Shown: positions 40,868 to 50,719, counted from the first letter of the stretch. The stretch: 64,000 nucleotides of DNA from SNAP01 sp049671745 (GCA_049671745.1 JBATVL010000076.1:40068-104067); one strand, 5' to 3'. Numbers and translations are program-made. Notes: generated by a model not told the origin, from the letters alone.

Positions 40868-42487
40868 ATGACATACAAAAATAATCCTCGTTCAATTATT
40901 ACTCCCTTAATAGTAGCAGTTTCAATTCTAATTGGAATTTTTGTTGGAAGAACTTTTAATTTACAATCAACAGAAATACAGGCCTCAGAAGACCATAAAC
41001 CTTATTCGAAGCTTGATATGATAGTGAGAATGATAGATAAGTCGTATGTTGATACTGTTGATGTAAAACAAATGGTTGAGGATGCAATACCCTCTTTAAT
41101 TAAAAAGCTTGATCCACATACGGTTTATATTCCTTCAGAAGATTTTGAAGGAGTAAACGAAGGATTAAGAGGTAATTTTGGAGGAATTGGTGTTCAATTT
41201 CTTATGCATAAAGATACTGTGGCTGTTGTAAAAGTAGTACCTAATGGTCCTTCTCAGAAGGCTGGTATTATTGATGGTGATAGAATAGTAAAGGTAAACG
41301 ATACTATTATTGCTGGTCTTAAAATGAAGAATGATAAGATCATGAAAATGATGCGAGGAGTAATTGGCTCTAAAATTAAACTGACCATTAAGCGTAAAAA
41401 TAAGAAAAAGCTTATCACTAAAAATATTGAGCGAGGAGCTATCCCTTTGAAATCTGTAGACATAGCATATATGATGAAAGATTCATTGGCTTATATTAAG
41501 ATTAATAAGTTTGCCATGAATACTTTAAATGAATTCGTAGATGGTCTTGAAAAGCTTGATAAAGAAGGAATGAAGAAGTTGATTGTTGACCTTAGAGGAA
41601 ATACTGGTGGCTTTTTAGGAAACGCTATCAACATGATTAATGAGTTTCTTCCAGATAAGAGGGTAATTGTATATACAGAGGGTAAATCTAGTCCCCGCAC
41701 TGATTACCTTGCTAACGGTAAGGGTAGATATTTAGACTTACCAATTGCTGTTTTAATAGATGAAGATAGTGCTTCTGCTTCTGAGATCTTTGCTGGAGCT
41801 ATTCAAGATAATGACAGAGGTTTTGTTATTGGTCGTCGTTCATTCGGTAAAGGTTTAGTTCAAGAACAGCGTCGTCTATTTGATGGTTCGGCTCTTCGTC
41901 TTACCGTGGCTCGTTACCATTCTCCGTCGGGTAGATGTATACAGAAATCTTACGAGAATGGAAAAAAAGAATATTATTCTGATATTTATGAGCGTTTTAC
42001 TCATGGTGAGTTTTCTGTAAAAGATAGTATTCACTTTAATGATAGCCTTAAATATACTACTACTAAAGGTAGATTTGTATATGGTGGTGGTGGAATCATG
42101 CCTGATATTTTTGTTCCTATGGACACTTTAGGTTTCTCTAAATATCTAGGTAATTTAGCCAAGAAATCTCTTATCTATAAATATTCTTTCGTTTATGCAG
42201 ATGCTCATAGAAAAGAATTCGCTAAATTTAAGGATTATAAAAGCATAGTTAAATACTTAAAGTCTAAGAATGTTTTGAAAGACTTAATAAGTTATGCTGC
42301 TAAAAATGGAGTTAAGAAGGATGCAAAAGGATTGAGATTATCTAAGGAAATAATAGAAACTAGGCTTTATGCTTATATCTCTCGTCACTTTATAGATGAT
42401 GAAGGTTTCTATCCTATAATAGCTAATATAGATAATACTTTACATACAGCTTCAAAAGTGTTAGAAGATAATACAGAACTTAAATAA
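40868..42487 (+). CDS. S41 family C-terminal processing peptidase
   Basis: 539 residues. A membrane-anchor or signal segment (ITPLIVAVSILIGIFVGRTF) lies at ~11-30, a PDZ domain at ~95-180 (FGGIGVQFLMHKDTVAVVKVVPNGPSQKAGI), then the S41 domain with catalytic Ser303 in DSASASEIFAG and Lys328 in RSFGKGLVQ, 25 residues apart. It is a full-length paralog of the 22624 protein. It follows the dCMP deaminase gene by 53 nt and precedes DUF4922 by 5 nt. Confidence 0.93.
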   Translation: MTYKNNPRSIITPLIVAVSILIGIFVGRTFNLQSTEIQASEDHKPYSKLDMIVRMIDKSYVDTVDVKQMVEDAIPSLIKKLDPHTVYIPSEDFEGVNEGLRGNFGGIGVQFLMHKDTVAVVKVVPNGPSQKAGIIDGDRIVKVNDTIIAGLKMKNDKIMKMMRGVIGSKIKLTIKRKNKKKLITKNIERGAIPLKSVDIAYMMKDSLAYIKINKFAMNTLNEFVDGLEKLDKEGMKKLIVDLRGNTGGFLGNAINMINEFLPDKRVIVYTEGKSSPRTDYLANGKGRYLDLPIAVLIDEDSASASEIFAGAIQDNDRGFVIGRRSFGKGLVQEQRRLFDGSALRLTVARYHSPSGRCIQKSYENGKKEYYSDIYERFTHGEFSVKDSIHFNDSLKYTTTKGRFVYGGGGIMPDIFVPMDTLGFSKYLGNLAKKSLIYKYSFVYADAHRKEFAKFKDYKSIVKYLKSKNVLKDLISYAAKNGVKKDAKGLRLSKEIIETRLYAYISRHFIDDEGFYPIIANIDNTLHTASKVLEDNTELK

Positions 42488-42492
42488 ATATA

Positions 42493-43383
42493 ATGGACAT
42501 AAATAGTAAATTATCAAGACTTTTCGAAAGACAGATTATAGATTGGCCTTTAGCTAGAGATAATTATTCTGCACTTAAGCAAGTTGAGGAAAGAGAAGTT
42601 GTGTTTGATAATTGCCTTGTTCGTTTGCAGCATAATCCTGCTAGAATTCTTTCTACAGGAGCAAAAATAAGTAAAAAAGATATAGAAAAAAGAGCCTGTT
42701 TCTTGTGTGCTGATAATAGACCACAAGAACAGGAATCTTTGGACTATCAAGGAAAATATGATTTGCTTGTGAATCCTTTTCCTATAATGCCAAAGCATTT
42801 TACTATTGCTCATAAAGAGCATCTGCCTCAATCGGCAGATTTCTTTCCAGATATGCTTTCTTTAGCTTACGATTTATACGATTACTCTATTATTTATAAT
42901 GGTGCTGAATGTGGTGCATCTGCTCCTGATCATCATCACTTTCAAGCTGGTACAAAAGATTTTATTCAAACAGAATTAGAACTTGCTAGTATTATAAAAA
43001 ATGGCGATTCTTTAGATCTTAGAGAAGGATTGATTGCATACAAGTCTCTTAACTATATGCGCTCTACAATCCTTATAAAGTCTTATAATAAGGAATATAT
43101 AATAGAAGCTTTTAATGATATATTGGCTAATAAAGTAGAGTATTCAGAGATGCACAAAGATGCAAAATTGAATGTAATTGCTCGCGTAGATAATGGAGTA
43201 TGGACTGTTATTCTGTTTTTAAGGAAATCACACAGACCTTCACATTATACTCGTAAAGACAATATAATGGTCTCTCCTGGTGTTATAGATATGGGTGGTG
43301 TATTTATATGTCCACGAAAAGAAGACTTCTTAAACATTACAAAAGAGCATATAAAAGAGATCTTTAAAGAGGTATCACTTTAA
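42493..43383 (+). CDS. DUF4922 protein (HIT/GalT-like fold)
   Basis: 296 residues. The motif PDHHHFQAG (~150) matches the His-rich active-site pattern of the GDP-glucose phosphorylase/GalT group in the HIT superfamily, and the pattern CFLCADNRPQEQ (~70) is typical of DUF4922. It may therefore be a nucleotidyl-sugar phosphorylase or transferase, but the substrate is unknown. A glycosyltransferase gene nearby (45065) fits a sugar-related role. Its last 9 bases overlap the 3' end of the opposite-strand gene. Confidence 0.75.
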   Translation: MDINSKLSRLFERQIIDWPLARDNYSALKQVEEREVVFDNCLVRLQHNPARILSTGAKISKKDIEKRACFLCADNRPQEQESLDYQGKYDLLVNPFPIMPKHFTIAHKEHLPQSADFFPDMLSLAYDLYDYSIIYNGAECGASAPDHHHFQAGTKDFIQTELELASIIKNGDSLDLREGLIAYKSLNYMRSTILIKSYNKEYIIEAFNDILANKVEYSEMHKDAKLNVIARVDNGVWTVILFLRKSHRPSHYTRKDNIMVSPGVIDMGGVFICPRKEDFLNITKEHIKEIFKEVSL

Positions 43384-44217
43384 TCTACAAATAATAATCC
43401 CAGTATCGTGTTTTATTCCTGCCAGATAGTAATGAAGTGTTTTATTAGAAATCATAACCTTCTTACCTTTGCTTGAGGCATGCAGAAGATGTGTTTTTTG
43501 TCCTTGTTTTATTATAAAACCTACATGTGATATATCCAATCCTTTATAGTCTGTAGTTATGAATATTATATCTCCGTCATTTAGTTTATTTTCTATAGAT
43601 GCTACTTTGTTTTTTGGTATATAATAATACTTTCTACTATTTATAGAATCTTCTATTTCTTTTATTTTTGCTAAGTATTTTTCATCTTTAAGAGCCTTGT
43701 ATTTAGATGGGTGATTGCCCATAAAAGACACATTTGATTTGAAAGTTTGTCCGCCTAGTTCTTTAGTGATATTATCTATTATTCCTTTTTTTACGTTCTC
43801 ATATATCCAATCAGAGGAGTAGTGCAGTCTGGATGTATAGTTATTTATTTGTCCATCCCTATATCTTAGAGTTTGTATATTTGTTGCAAAATTCTCTAAT
43901 GTGATATTATTGCTTTTGGCAGTCTTGTATAAACTAATTCCATTCTCAATAAAGGTAGAGCAATCTAGTTGTTTAAGATTAATAACTAATTTCTCTGTAT
44001 TGTTTACTTCTAGTGTTTTACCAACATAAGGAGTATTCAAAAATAATAAAAGAGCATCTATGATTTTGTAGTCTGTTTTTGCTTTTAAACTACTGCACAT
44101 ATTAGCCAAAACAGTACTGTCTTTTTTAGAGAATTTTTGATTATTTTTTTTTTGTATTTTACTTGAACAAGAAAGAGTAGAGATGCAAATTATTGATAAT
44201 AGGATTAACCTTTTCAT
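43375..44217 (-). CDS. DUF1460 lipoprotein, putative amidase/NlpC-P60-like
   Basis: 280 residues. A lipoprotein signal (LILLSIICISTLSCS) gives Cys at ~17. The DUF1460 domain has the probable catalytic Cys in LDCSTFIENG and His residues in ISHVGFI and LLHAS, the arrangement of a papain-like (NlpC/P60-related) peptidase. Characterised relatives act on peptidoglycan fragments, so a cell-wall recycling role next to the AmpG-like transporter region is plausible but inferred. Converges with and overlaps DUF4922. Confidence 0.78.
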   Translation of the reverse strand: MKRLILLSIICISTLSCSSKIQKKNNQKFSKKDSTVLANMCSSLKAKTDYKIIDALLLFLNTPYVGKTLEVNNTEKLVINLKQLDCSTFIENGISLYKTAKSNNITLENFATNIQTLRYRDGQINNYTSRLHYSSDWIYENVKKGIIDNITKELGGQTFKSNVSFMGNHPSKYKALKDEKYLAKIKEIEDSINSRKYYYIPKNKVASIENKLNDGDIIFITTDYKGLDISHVGFIIKQGQKTHLLHASSKGKKVMISNKTLHYYLAGIKHDTGIIICRLK

Positions 44218-44290
44218 TTTCTTAAGCTTCTAGTTTTTTAGATTAATACGAACTTACAATAATTATCTTGAGCTATAAAATTTAATATAA

Positions 44291-44319
44291 AAAAATCCGT
44301 GAATTTTGTTTCACGGATT
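44291..44319 (-). terminator. Terminator of the YceI gene
   Basis: AATCCGTGA (44294-44302) pairs perfectly with TCACGGATT (44311-44319); A-rich plus-strand flank gives a T tract on the minus strand. Confidence 0.85.
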
Positions 44320-44342
44320 AAGTTATGTTGTTGATATTAAGG

Positions 44343-44918
44343 CTATTCCATAATAATGATCTTAATATTTAATGTAAACATGTCATTGATTACTTTATCT
44401 CCTAAATTATCGAAGAATTTGTCTGAGCCATATCTTACATTAAATTTTGACCTATCAATTTCAATTTTAGCATCATAGGAATGATGCATTTTCATTAATT
44501 CAAAAGAGATATTCTCTGTTTTCCCCTTGATTGTAATTTTCCCTGAGGCTTTTGCTTTACCATCTTTGAATTTTGAAATTTTTCTAATATTTATCTCTGC
44601 ATAAGGAAATTTCTCTACAGCGAAGAAGTCATTGGATTTAAGATGCCCTATAAGTTTTTTATTGTAGTTCTTATTTTTAAGATCTGTATTTGTGATAGTA
44701 TTCATGTCTACTATAAAATGAGCTTTTGTAAATCTGCTCTTTTTCTTTTCTATTTTTGCTTCTTTTAATTGAACGAATCCACTATGTGATCCTCCTACTT
44801 TTTTACTTGCAGTCCATTTTATACTTGATTTTTTAAGATCAACTTTTACATCCTGTGCATATATTACTTGAAAGGATAGAAGTAATACTAATGTTAGCAA
44901 TAATTTAATTGTTCTCAT
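44343..44918 (-). CDS. YceI family periplasmic protein
   Basis: 191 residues. A signal peptide (LLLTLVLLLSFQVIYAQ) is cut near residue 21. The mature protein has the YceI lipocalin-like pattern: KSSIKWTASKKVGGSHSGFVQLKEA at the start, FAVEKFPYAEINIRKI in the middle, GKITIKGKTENISF and DRSKFNVRYGS near the end. YceI proteins bind isoprenoid or amphipathic ligands in an eight-stranded barrel. The gene is monocistronic. Confidence 0.9.
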   Translation of the reverse strand: MRTIKLLLTLVLLLSFQVIYAQDVKVDLKKSSIKWTASKKVGGSHSGFVQLKEAKIEKKKSRFTKAHFIVDMNTITNTDLKNKNYNKKLIGHLKSNDFFAVEKFPYAEINIRKISKFKDGKAKASGKITIKGKTENISFELMKMHHSYDAKIEIDRSKFNVRYGSDKFFDNLGDKVINDMFTLNIKIIIME

Positions 44919-44992
44919 ATTTTATTATTTTAATCATTGTTAAAGTTTTAATACGAAATGTTTAGATGTAAAGTTGTTATGATATTGATAAA

Positions 44993-45039
44993 AAAGAAAA
45001 TCCCCATCATATCCATTTGATTAGAATATGATAGGGATT
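44993..45039 (-). terminator. Terminator of the glycosyltransferase gene
   Basis: A 14-nt arm AATCCCCATCATAT (44999-45012) pairs with ATATGATAGGGATT (45026-45039) with one mismatch; an A-rich plus flank supplies the minus-strand T tract. Confidence 0.85.
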
Positions 45040-45064
45040 ATTATAAATTGATATCTGTTATGAT

Positions 45065-46498
45065 CTATTGATTAAGAAGAATACGTTTCTTAATCTCGAA
45101 GTAACGTATTTTATCTTTATAAGCGTTATATCTATTCATCTTGTCAATATCAAGATTAGCATCAGAATTTCCTTCCCATCTACGGCAATTGTATATAGGA
45201 TCATATATTCTTCCTATATGATACTGCCTTGAGAGTGCCAAAGCAACTGCATAATCTTCTCCATATGATGTATTAGGAAGTAATAATTCTCTTACTATTG
45301 GAGTATAGAATGCTCTTGGAGCACCTAATCCATTTATACGTAATGCATTGTTTGGACCATTTTTATCTGTCCACTCGCTATGATCTATTATTCCAGGAGC
45401 AATAGGTTCATTGTTAAAGTTCATCATTTGATATGAGCCAATAACCATAGCCGAAGAATTCTCATAAAAACATTTTACAACTTTATCTACTGTAAATGGG
45501 GTATTGTAGATATCGTCTGAGTCTAGCTGTATAGCAAATCTTCCACATAAGTGGTGATTTATAGCAAGGTTCCAACATCCGCCTATTCCTAATGTTTTAC
45601 TCTCTGGAAGAAGGTGTATGATGTTATTATACTTATGTGCAAGTTTCTCAATAATCTTTGTTGTTCCATCTGTTGAATGATTATCTACAACAATTATATT
45701 GAATGGAAATTCGCATTCTTGTGCTATTACAGACTCTATAGCATCCTTAATTGTTTTTGCTCTGTCTTTAACGGGAATAATAACAGAAGCTTCAGTTTTA
45801 AACACTTCATCAGCAATATTTATTTTTCTGAATTTAGGTTTAAGATAAGCTTCAATCTCCATAAGATATTCTGTGAATATCTGTTCCATCTCTAACTGAA
45901 CTTTTTTATTAGCTGGATTTACATACTCGAATATTGCTTCACCAGTCTCTATTTCTTCTTCTTCTTTTTCTTCGTTAATTACAGTATAAAGAGGTTCTGG
46001 AATTCGTTCTATTTTATTGTTCTTCATTAATTCAAGTCGAAGAGCATAGAAAGCACCGTATTTAAGATTATTATCCATTTCTAAAAGAGCCTTCTTTAAT
46101 GCAGACGATTTTATCAAAATAATTTCTCCTAGATTGAAATCATTACGTACACATCCTTCATGATGATCTGTTAAGGGGTGAAGAGAAAGTTTTCCATCTT
46201 TTAAGTCGTTAAAGTCTGAATAAACCATATCTGCTCCGCTCATTTCTGCTATTTGGTGGAATCTATATATTCCTTGACGAATAAGATCTATTTTTTCAGC
46301 ATTAGTAATTAATAGTACATATTCATTAGCAGCTTTTCTGCCCACAAACTCCAAATTAGGAGTGTCACAAATATTTGTATTTATTCTCTTTGATATATAG
46401 TGAATATTTTCCTCATTAATTACTGATTCTATTGTATTTAGAAATTGAGACTGAAGTCTATTCTTTTCTCCGCAAATTACACAAGATATTTTGTTCAT
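45065..46498 (-). CDS. Glycosyltransferase family 2 protein with extra N-terminal domain
   Basis: 477 residues. A complete GT2 (GT-A fold) catalytic domain begins at ~235 (ASVIIPVKDRAKTIKDAIESV) with VVDNHSTDGT and the metal-binding Asp cluster LDSDD at ~326. The first ~230 residues look like a second, degenerate GT2-like domain (CVICGEKNRLQSQFL ... YVLLITNAEKIDLIRQGI). It would transfer a sugar from an NDP donor; acceptor unknown. It is near DUF4922, with which such glycosyltransferases are often found in Bacteroidales. Confidence 0.8.
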   Translation of the reverse strand: MNKISCVICGEKNRLQSQFLNTIESVINEENIHYISKRINTNICDTPNLEFVGRKAANEYVLLITNAEKIDLIRQGIYRFHQIAEMSGADMVYSDFNDLKDGKLSLHPLTDHHEGCVRNDFNLGEIILIKSSALKKALLEMDNNLKYGAFYALRLELMKNNKIERIPEPLYTVINEEKEEEEIETGEAIFEYVNPANKKVQLEMEQIFTEYLMEIEAYLKPKFRKINIADEVFKTEASVIIPVKDRAKTIKDAIESVIAQECEFPFNIIVVDNHSTDGTTKIIEKLAHKYNNIIHLLPESKTLGIGGCWNLAINHHLCGRFAIQLDSDDIYNTPFTVDKVVKCFYENSSAMVIGSYQMMNFNNEPIAPGIIDHSEWTDKNGPNNALRINGLGAPRAFYTPIVRELLLPNTSYGEDYAVALALSRQYHIGRIYDPIYNCRRWEGNSDANLDIDKMNRYNAYKDKIRYFEIKKRILLNQ

Positions 46499-46575
46499 AC
46501 TTTAGGGTTTTGTAGATTAATAATCATAAAGTTATTGAAAAAACTTAATAAATTTCGCAATTCATATTTATTATC

Positions 46576-46583
46576 TATTTTTG
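46576..46583 (+). promoter_or_regulatory. -7 promoter box of lepA
   Basis: TATTTTTG is an exact TAnnTTTG, 41 nt before the ATG; a TTTCG at 46553-46557 is a weak -33 candidate at 18 bp. Confidence 0.5.
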
Positions 46584-46624
46584 TAAGCTAAGTTAGCAAA
46601 AAAAGACATTATTAAATATAGAGA

Positions 46625-48412
46625 ATGAAGAACATTAGAAACTTTTGTATTATTGCACATATTGACCACGGTAAGAGTACTTTGGCCGACAGATTGCTAG
46701 AGACTACAAAGACTGTATCAGATAGAGAAGCCCAAGCACAGGTTTTAGATGATATGGATATTGAACGTGAGAGAGGAATTACCATTAAAAGCCATGCTAT
46801 ACAGATGGACTTTACAAGAGGTGATGAGCAATATGTACTGAATCTAATTGATACTCCAGGTCACGTTGACTTTTCTTATGAAGTATCTCGTTCTATTGCT
46901 GCTTGTGAGGGTGCTCTTCTTATTGTAGATGCTACTCAAGGTATTCAAGCACAAACAATTTCAAATCTTTATCTAGCAATGGAGAATGATTTGGAGATTA
47001 TTCCTGTATTGAATAAGATGGACATGCCTAATGCTATGCCTGATGATGTAAAAGATCAGATAGTTGAATTGATAGGTTGTGAGAGAGATGAAATTATTGA
47101 GGCTAGTGGAAAGACTGGTTTAGGTGTTGATGAAATTCTTGACGCTATTGTTGATAGAGTTAAAGCACCAGAGGGTAATGTTAATGAAGCTCCTCAATCT
47201 TTAGTTTTTGACTCTACATATGATGCTTATAGAGGAGTTATTACGTATATTCGTGTACTTAATGGTAAAATTAAGAAGGGTGACCTTGTTAAATTTATAA
47301 GTACAGATAACGAATATAAAGTTGATGAAGTTGGAGTCTTGCGTTTAAAACCAGAACCACGTAAAGAGATTTGTGCTGGTGATGTTGGATATGTAATTCT
47401 GGGTATTAAGAAATCAACAGAGGTTAAGGTTGGTGATACTGTAACTAATATTGCTAATCCATGTGAGAAAGCAATTGATGGTTTCGAGGAAGTAAAACCT
47501 ATGGTTTATGCAGGTATTTATCCTATTGATTCTGATGATTATGAGGATTTACGTGCTTCTATGGAGAAACTTCAACTTAATGATGCTTCTTTAACTTATG
47601 AGCCTGAGTCTTCTTTAGCTTTGGGTTTCGGTTTCCGTTGTGGATTCCTTGGAATGTTACATATGGAGATTGTTCAAGAGCGTTTGGATAGAGAGTTTGA
47701 CATGAATGTTATTACTACTGTACCCAATGTAATGTATATGGCATATACTAGAAAAGGTGAGGTGTTTGAAATGCACAATCCTTCTGAGATGCCTGATCCT
47801 ACTGTGCTTGATAAGATTGAAGAACCATTTATTAGAGCTCAGATTATCTCTAAATCAGGATATATAGGTCAGATAATGACTCTTTGTCTAGGTAAGAGAG
47901 GTAATTTAACTAATCAGCAATATTTATCAGCTGATAGAGTTGAGTTGACTTTTGAAATGCCTCTTGGTGAGATTGTTTTTGACTTCTATGATAAGTTGAA
48001 ATCTATTTCTAAGGGTTATGCTTCTTTCGATTATTATCAAACAGGTTATAAACCTGCTAAATTGGTGAAATTAGATATTCTTCTTAATGGTGAGGGTGTG
48101 GATGCTTTATCTACTCTTATTCATAACGATAATGCCGTTTCATTTGGTAGACGTATGTGTGAGAAGCTTAAAGAGCTTATTCCTCGTCAACAGTTTGATA
48201 TAGCCATTCAAGGAGCCATAGGTGCTAAAATCATCTCTAGAGAGACTGTAAAAGCAGTTCGTAAAGATGTTACAGCAAAATGTTATGGTGGAGATATTTC
48301 TCGAAAGCGTAAGCTTCTTGATAAGCAGAAAAAAGGTAAAAAGAGAATGAAACAAGTTGGTAACGTAGAGGTTCCACAAAAAGCATTCCTTGCAGTATTA
48401 AAATTAGATTAG
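46625..48412 (+). CDS. lepA: Elongation factor 4 (LepA)
   Basis: 595 residues. A translational GTPase that back-translocates or remodels ribosomes. The GTPase domain has AHIDHGKSTLADRLLE (P-loop), RERGITIK (switch I), DTPGHVDF and NKMD. The C-terminal domain is LepA-specific (GLAL-type GFRCGFLGMLHMEIVQERL, then KGKKRMKQVGNVEVPQKAFLAVLKLD), which separates it from EF-G. Length normal. VanZ follows 4 nt later. Confidence 0.97.
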   Translation: MKNIRNFCIIAHIDHGKSTLADRLLETTKTVSDREAQAQVLDDMDIERERGITIKSHAIQMDFTRGDEQYVLNLIDTPGHVDFSYEVSRSIAACEGALLIVDATQGIQAQTISNLYLAMENDLEIIPVLNKMDMPNAMPDDVKDQIVELIGCERDEIIEASGKTGLGVDEILDAIVDRVKAPEGNVNEAPQSLVFDSTYDAYRGVITYIRVLNGKIKKGDLVKFISTDNEYKVDEVGVLRLKPEPRKEICAGDVGYVILGIKKSTEVKVGDTVTNIANPCEKAIDGFEEVKPMVYAGIYPIDSDDYEDLRASMEKLQLNDASLTYEPESSLALGFGFRCGFLGMLHMEIVQERLDREFDMNVITTVPNVMYMAYTRKGEVFEMHNPSEMPDPTVLDKIEEPFIRAQIISKSGYIGQIMTLCLGKRGNLTNQQYLSADRVELTFEMPLGEIVFDFYDKLKSISKGYASFDYYQTGYKPAKLVKLDILLNGEGVDALSTLIHNDNAVSFGRRMCEKLKELIPRQQFDIAIQGAIGAKIISRETVKAVRKDVTAKCYGGDISRKRKLLDKQKKGKKRMKQVGNVEVPQKAFLAVLKLD

Positions 48413-48416
48413 TAAA

Positions 48417-48839
48417 ATGAAAAAGTATCTATTTAGGAATATTCTTTGGTGTTTAGTTATCTTTGTTCTGTGTACTTTACCAGGTGATGATTTACCAAGG
48501 AATGATTTTCAAATTCCTCATTTAGATAAGTTTGTTCATTTCACTATGTTCTATATAATGAGCATTCTTCTTTGTGCAGAGCTTAGGTTTCAAACAAACT
48601 TATCCTATAAAAGAATAATGCTTATTTCTATTTCAGTAGCTGTTCTTTATGGAGCAGCTATTGAGCTTCTTCAGAACTATGTATTTGTATATAGATCGGG
48701 CGATTATTACGATTTGTTATTTGATGCTTTGGGAGGAATTCTTGGAGTATTGAGTTTTAAGTCATTGCGTTATTTTAAAAACAAGATGCTTAGAAAAAAA
48801 CCGTTTTGTAATTTTCCATTTCTGAGAAGAATATTCTAA
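48417..48839 (+). CDS. VanZ family membrane protein
   Basis: 140 residues with four hydrophobic segments. Short VanZ-like signature: PGDDLPRNDFQIPHLDKFVHFTMFYIMSILL, then YGAAIELLQNYVFVYRSGDYYDLLFDALGGILG, where the Lys-Phe-xHF and Asp residues are conserved in the family. Function is not established outside teicoplanin resistance. It is 4 nt after lepA and 28 nt before rbfA. Confidence 0.85.
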   Translation: MKKYLFRNILWCLVIFVLCTLPGDDLPRNDFQIPHLDKFVHFTMFYIMSILLCAELRFQTNLSYKRIMLISISVAVLYGAAIELLQNYVFVYRSGDYYDLLFDALGGILGVLSFKSLRYFKNKMLRKKPFCNFPFLRRIF

Positions 48840-48867
48840 ATTAATAAAAGAGAAATTTTAAATAATT

Positions 48868-49206
48868 ATGGAAACACAACGTCAGAGTAAGATAGGAAGA
48901 TTGATTCAGAGAGAGTTGAGTGAGATTTTTCAAAGGGAATGTCAACCTCTTTGTGGAGGAAAGATGATGACTGTTACTAAGGTAAGAGTTAGTCCAGACC
49001 TTTCTAATGCTAAGGCATACTTAAGTTTATTCCCTACTAGTGGAACAGAGCAAGTTGTTGAAGGTTTAAATAAAGCTACTTCTCAAGTTCGTTTTGCATT
49101 ATCAAGAAGAGTAGGTAAGCAATTAAGAATTATGCCTCATCTTAAGTTTTTCTTAGATGATAGTTTAGATTATATTGATAATATAGATTCTTTATTGAAG
49201 AAATAA
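48868..49206 (+). CDS. rbfA: Ribosome-binding factor A
   Basis: 112 residues. It aids 30S maturation by binding the 16S 5' helix. The KH-like family signature is clear: QSKIGRLIQRELSEIFQRE, TVTKVRVSPDLSNAKAYLSLFP, FALSRRVGKQLRIMPHLKFFLDDSLDYIDNIDSLL. The FtsX-type permease starts 4 nt after the stop, with a GTG codon. Confidence 0.93.
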   Translation: METQRQSKIGRLIQRELSEIFQRECQPLCGGKMMTVTKVRVSPDLSNAKAYLSLFPTSGTEQVVEGLNKATSQVRFALSRRVGKQLRIMPHLKFFLDDSLDYIDNIDSLLKK

Positions 49207-49210
49207 ATTC

Positions 49211-50419
49211 GTGAATATACCATACTTCATAGCAGTAAGATACCTTTTCTCTAAGAAAAAGCATAATGTGATTAATATAATTTCATTAGTCTCTGTTGTG
49301 GGGGTAGCGGTGGTTACAATGGCATTGATTATTATACTATCCGTTATGAATGGTATGAATGGCATGATAGATGATTCTATGCAGCCATTCAATTCTGATA
49401 TAAAAATATTGCCTGTTAAGGGTAAAACATTTACTTCTGATAGCCTTCTGTTTAAAGACATTAAATCGACTAAAGGTTTGCTGTATTTTTCAGAGGTTAT
49501 AGAAGAAAATACTCTCGTTAAGTATGAGAAACGTCAACGTCCTGTTATAATTAAAGGTGTTTCTCTAAACTATTACAAAGAGAGAGAAAACCATATAAGT
49601 CTTTTAGATGGGGAATTCTTTCTAAAGAAGAATGGCTTTGATTATGTAGTGCCTGGTAGAGGTGTTGCTAGAGATTTGGGAATAGGTCTTAATTTTGTGG
49701 CTCCTCTTGAATTTTACTTTCCTAAGAGGGGAAAGATTAATCTTCTTAATCCTGCTAGAGCATTGAATCATGAGTATGCTTTCTCTTCTTCTATCTTTCT
49801 TTCCTTTGATTCTTTCAATACTAAGTATATTTTTACTTCTTTGGCCTTTGCTCGTGAGCTTTTTGATCTGGAGAATAAAGTATCTTACCTAGAGCTTGAT
49901 ATGGATAACTCTTATGACTTATTTGATATTAAGGATGACTTGCAGGAAAAACTAGGTAAGGATTTTAGAGTATTAACAAGATATGAACAAAATGAGTCTA
50001 TTTATAAGATGATGAAGACGGAGAAACTTTCGGTCTTTTTTATTCTTGCCTTTATACTTCTTATTGCTTCTTTTAATATAGTGGGATCTCTTACTATGCT
50101 TATCTTGGATAAGAAGGAGGATATTAATACGCTTTCATATATGGGTATGAAGAGAAAATATATAGAGAAAGTATTCTGGAATCAAGGATGGTTAATATCG
50201 GTTGTGGGATGTTCTATAGGACTTATAATAGGATTGACTATATGCTTTGCTCAGAAATATTTTGAAATAATCTCTATTGGAATAAATAATATGCCTTATC
50301 CTGTAAATGTAGATTTCATTGATATTATTATTGTGATAGGAACCGTACTGCTAATAGGTTATATTGCAGCACGATATCCTGTACAATATCTTATAAAGCG
50401 ATTAAGTAAAGTTGATTAG
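49211..50419 (+). CDS. ABC transporter permease, FtsX/LolE family
   Basis: 402 residues from a GTG start at 49211, which is 4 nt after rbfA; the conserved N terminus NIPYFIAVRYLFSKKKHNVINIISLVSVVGVAVVTMALIIILSVMNG fits this start. One membrane segment near residue 25-45, a large periplasmic domain (45-270), and three more membrane segments at the C terminus give the FtsX/LolC-LolE topology. It is probably part of a lipoprotein-sorting exporter; no ATPase partner is in the window. The 3' end overlaps the DUF1456 gene by 4 nt. Confidence 0.82.
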   Translation: MNIPYFIAVRYLFSKKKHNVINIISLVSVVGVAVVTMALIIILSVMNGMNGMIDDSMQPFNSDIKILPVKGKTFTSDSLLFKDIKSTKGLLYFSEVIEENTLVKYEKRQRPVIIKGVSLNYYKERENHISLLDGEFFLKKNGFDYVVPGRGVARDLGIGLNFVAPLEFYFPKRGKINLLNPARALNHEYAFSSSIFLSFDSFNTKYIFTSLAFARELFDLENKVSYLELDMDNSYDLFDIKDDLQEKLGKDFRVLTRYEQNESIYKMMKTEKLSVFFILAFILLIASFNIVGSLTMLILDKKEDINTLSYMGMKRKYIEKVFWNQGWLISVVGCSIGLIIGLTICFAQKYFEIISIGINNMPYPVNVDFIDIIIVIGTVLLIGYIAARYPVQYLIKRLSKVD

Positions 50420-50640
50420 TCTTCTTTAGGTCCTCTCATTTTTATAACTAATCCATTAAGGAAGTTACGAAGAATTTGATCACCACATGGTTTGAAATTA
50501 GGATGATCTTCTGCTCTAAAGAAGTCAGTTAGTTCAGCTTTCTTAACAGTGAAACCTACTAGTGTACAAATTTCCATTATATCTTCATTTCTTAGCTTAA
50601 GTGCTACACGTAATTTCTTTAAAATCTCGTTGTTACTCAT
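50416..50640 (-). CDS. DUF1456 (YehS-like) protein, single repeat
   Basis: 74 residues. A single DUF1456 unit is visible: NNEILKKLRVALKLRNEDIMEICTLVGFTVKKAELTDFF, then LRNFLNGLVIKMRG. The E. coli relative YehS has two such units in about 150 residues; here one unit only. No function is established. It is convergent with the FtsX-type permease and overlaps it by 4 nt. Confidence 0.75.
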   Translation of the reverse strand: MSNNEILKKLRVALKLRNEDIMEICTLVGFTVKKAELTDFFRAEDHPNFKPCGDQILRNFLNGLVIKMRGPKED

Positions 50641-50719
50641 CTTATCTTATTTTTTATTTTTTCCAAAAGTAGTATATTTTTCCTTAAAAATATAATTGCT
50701 TAATAATTAGGCTATTGAA

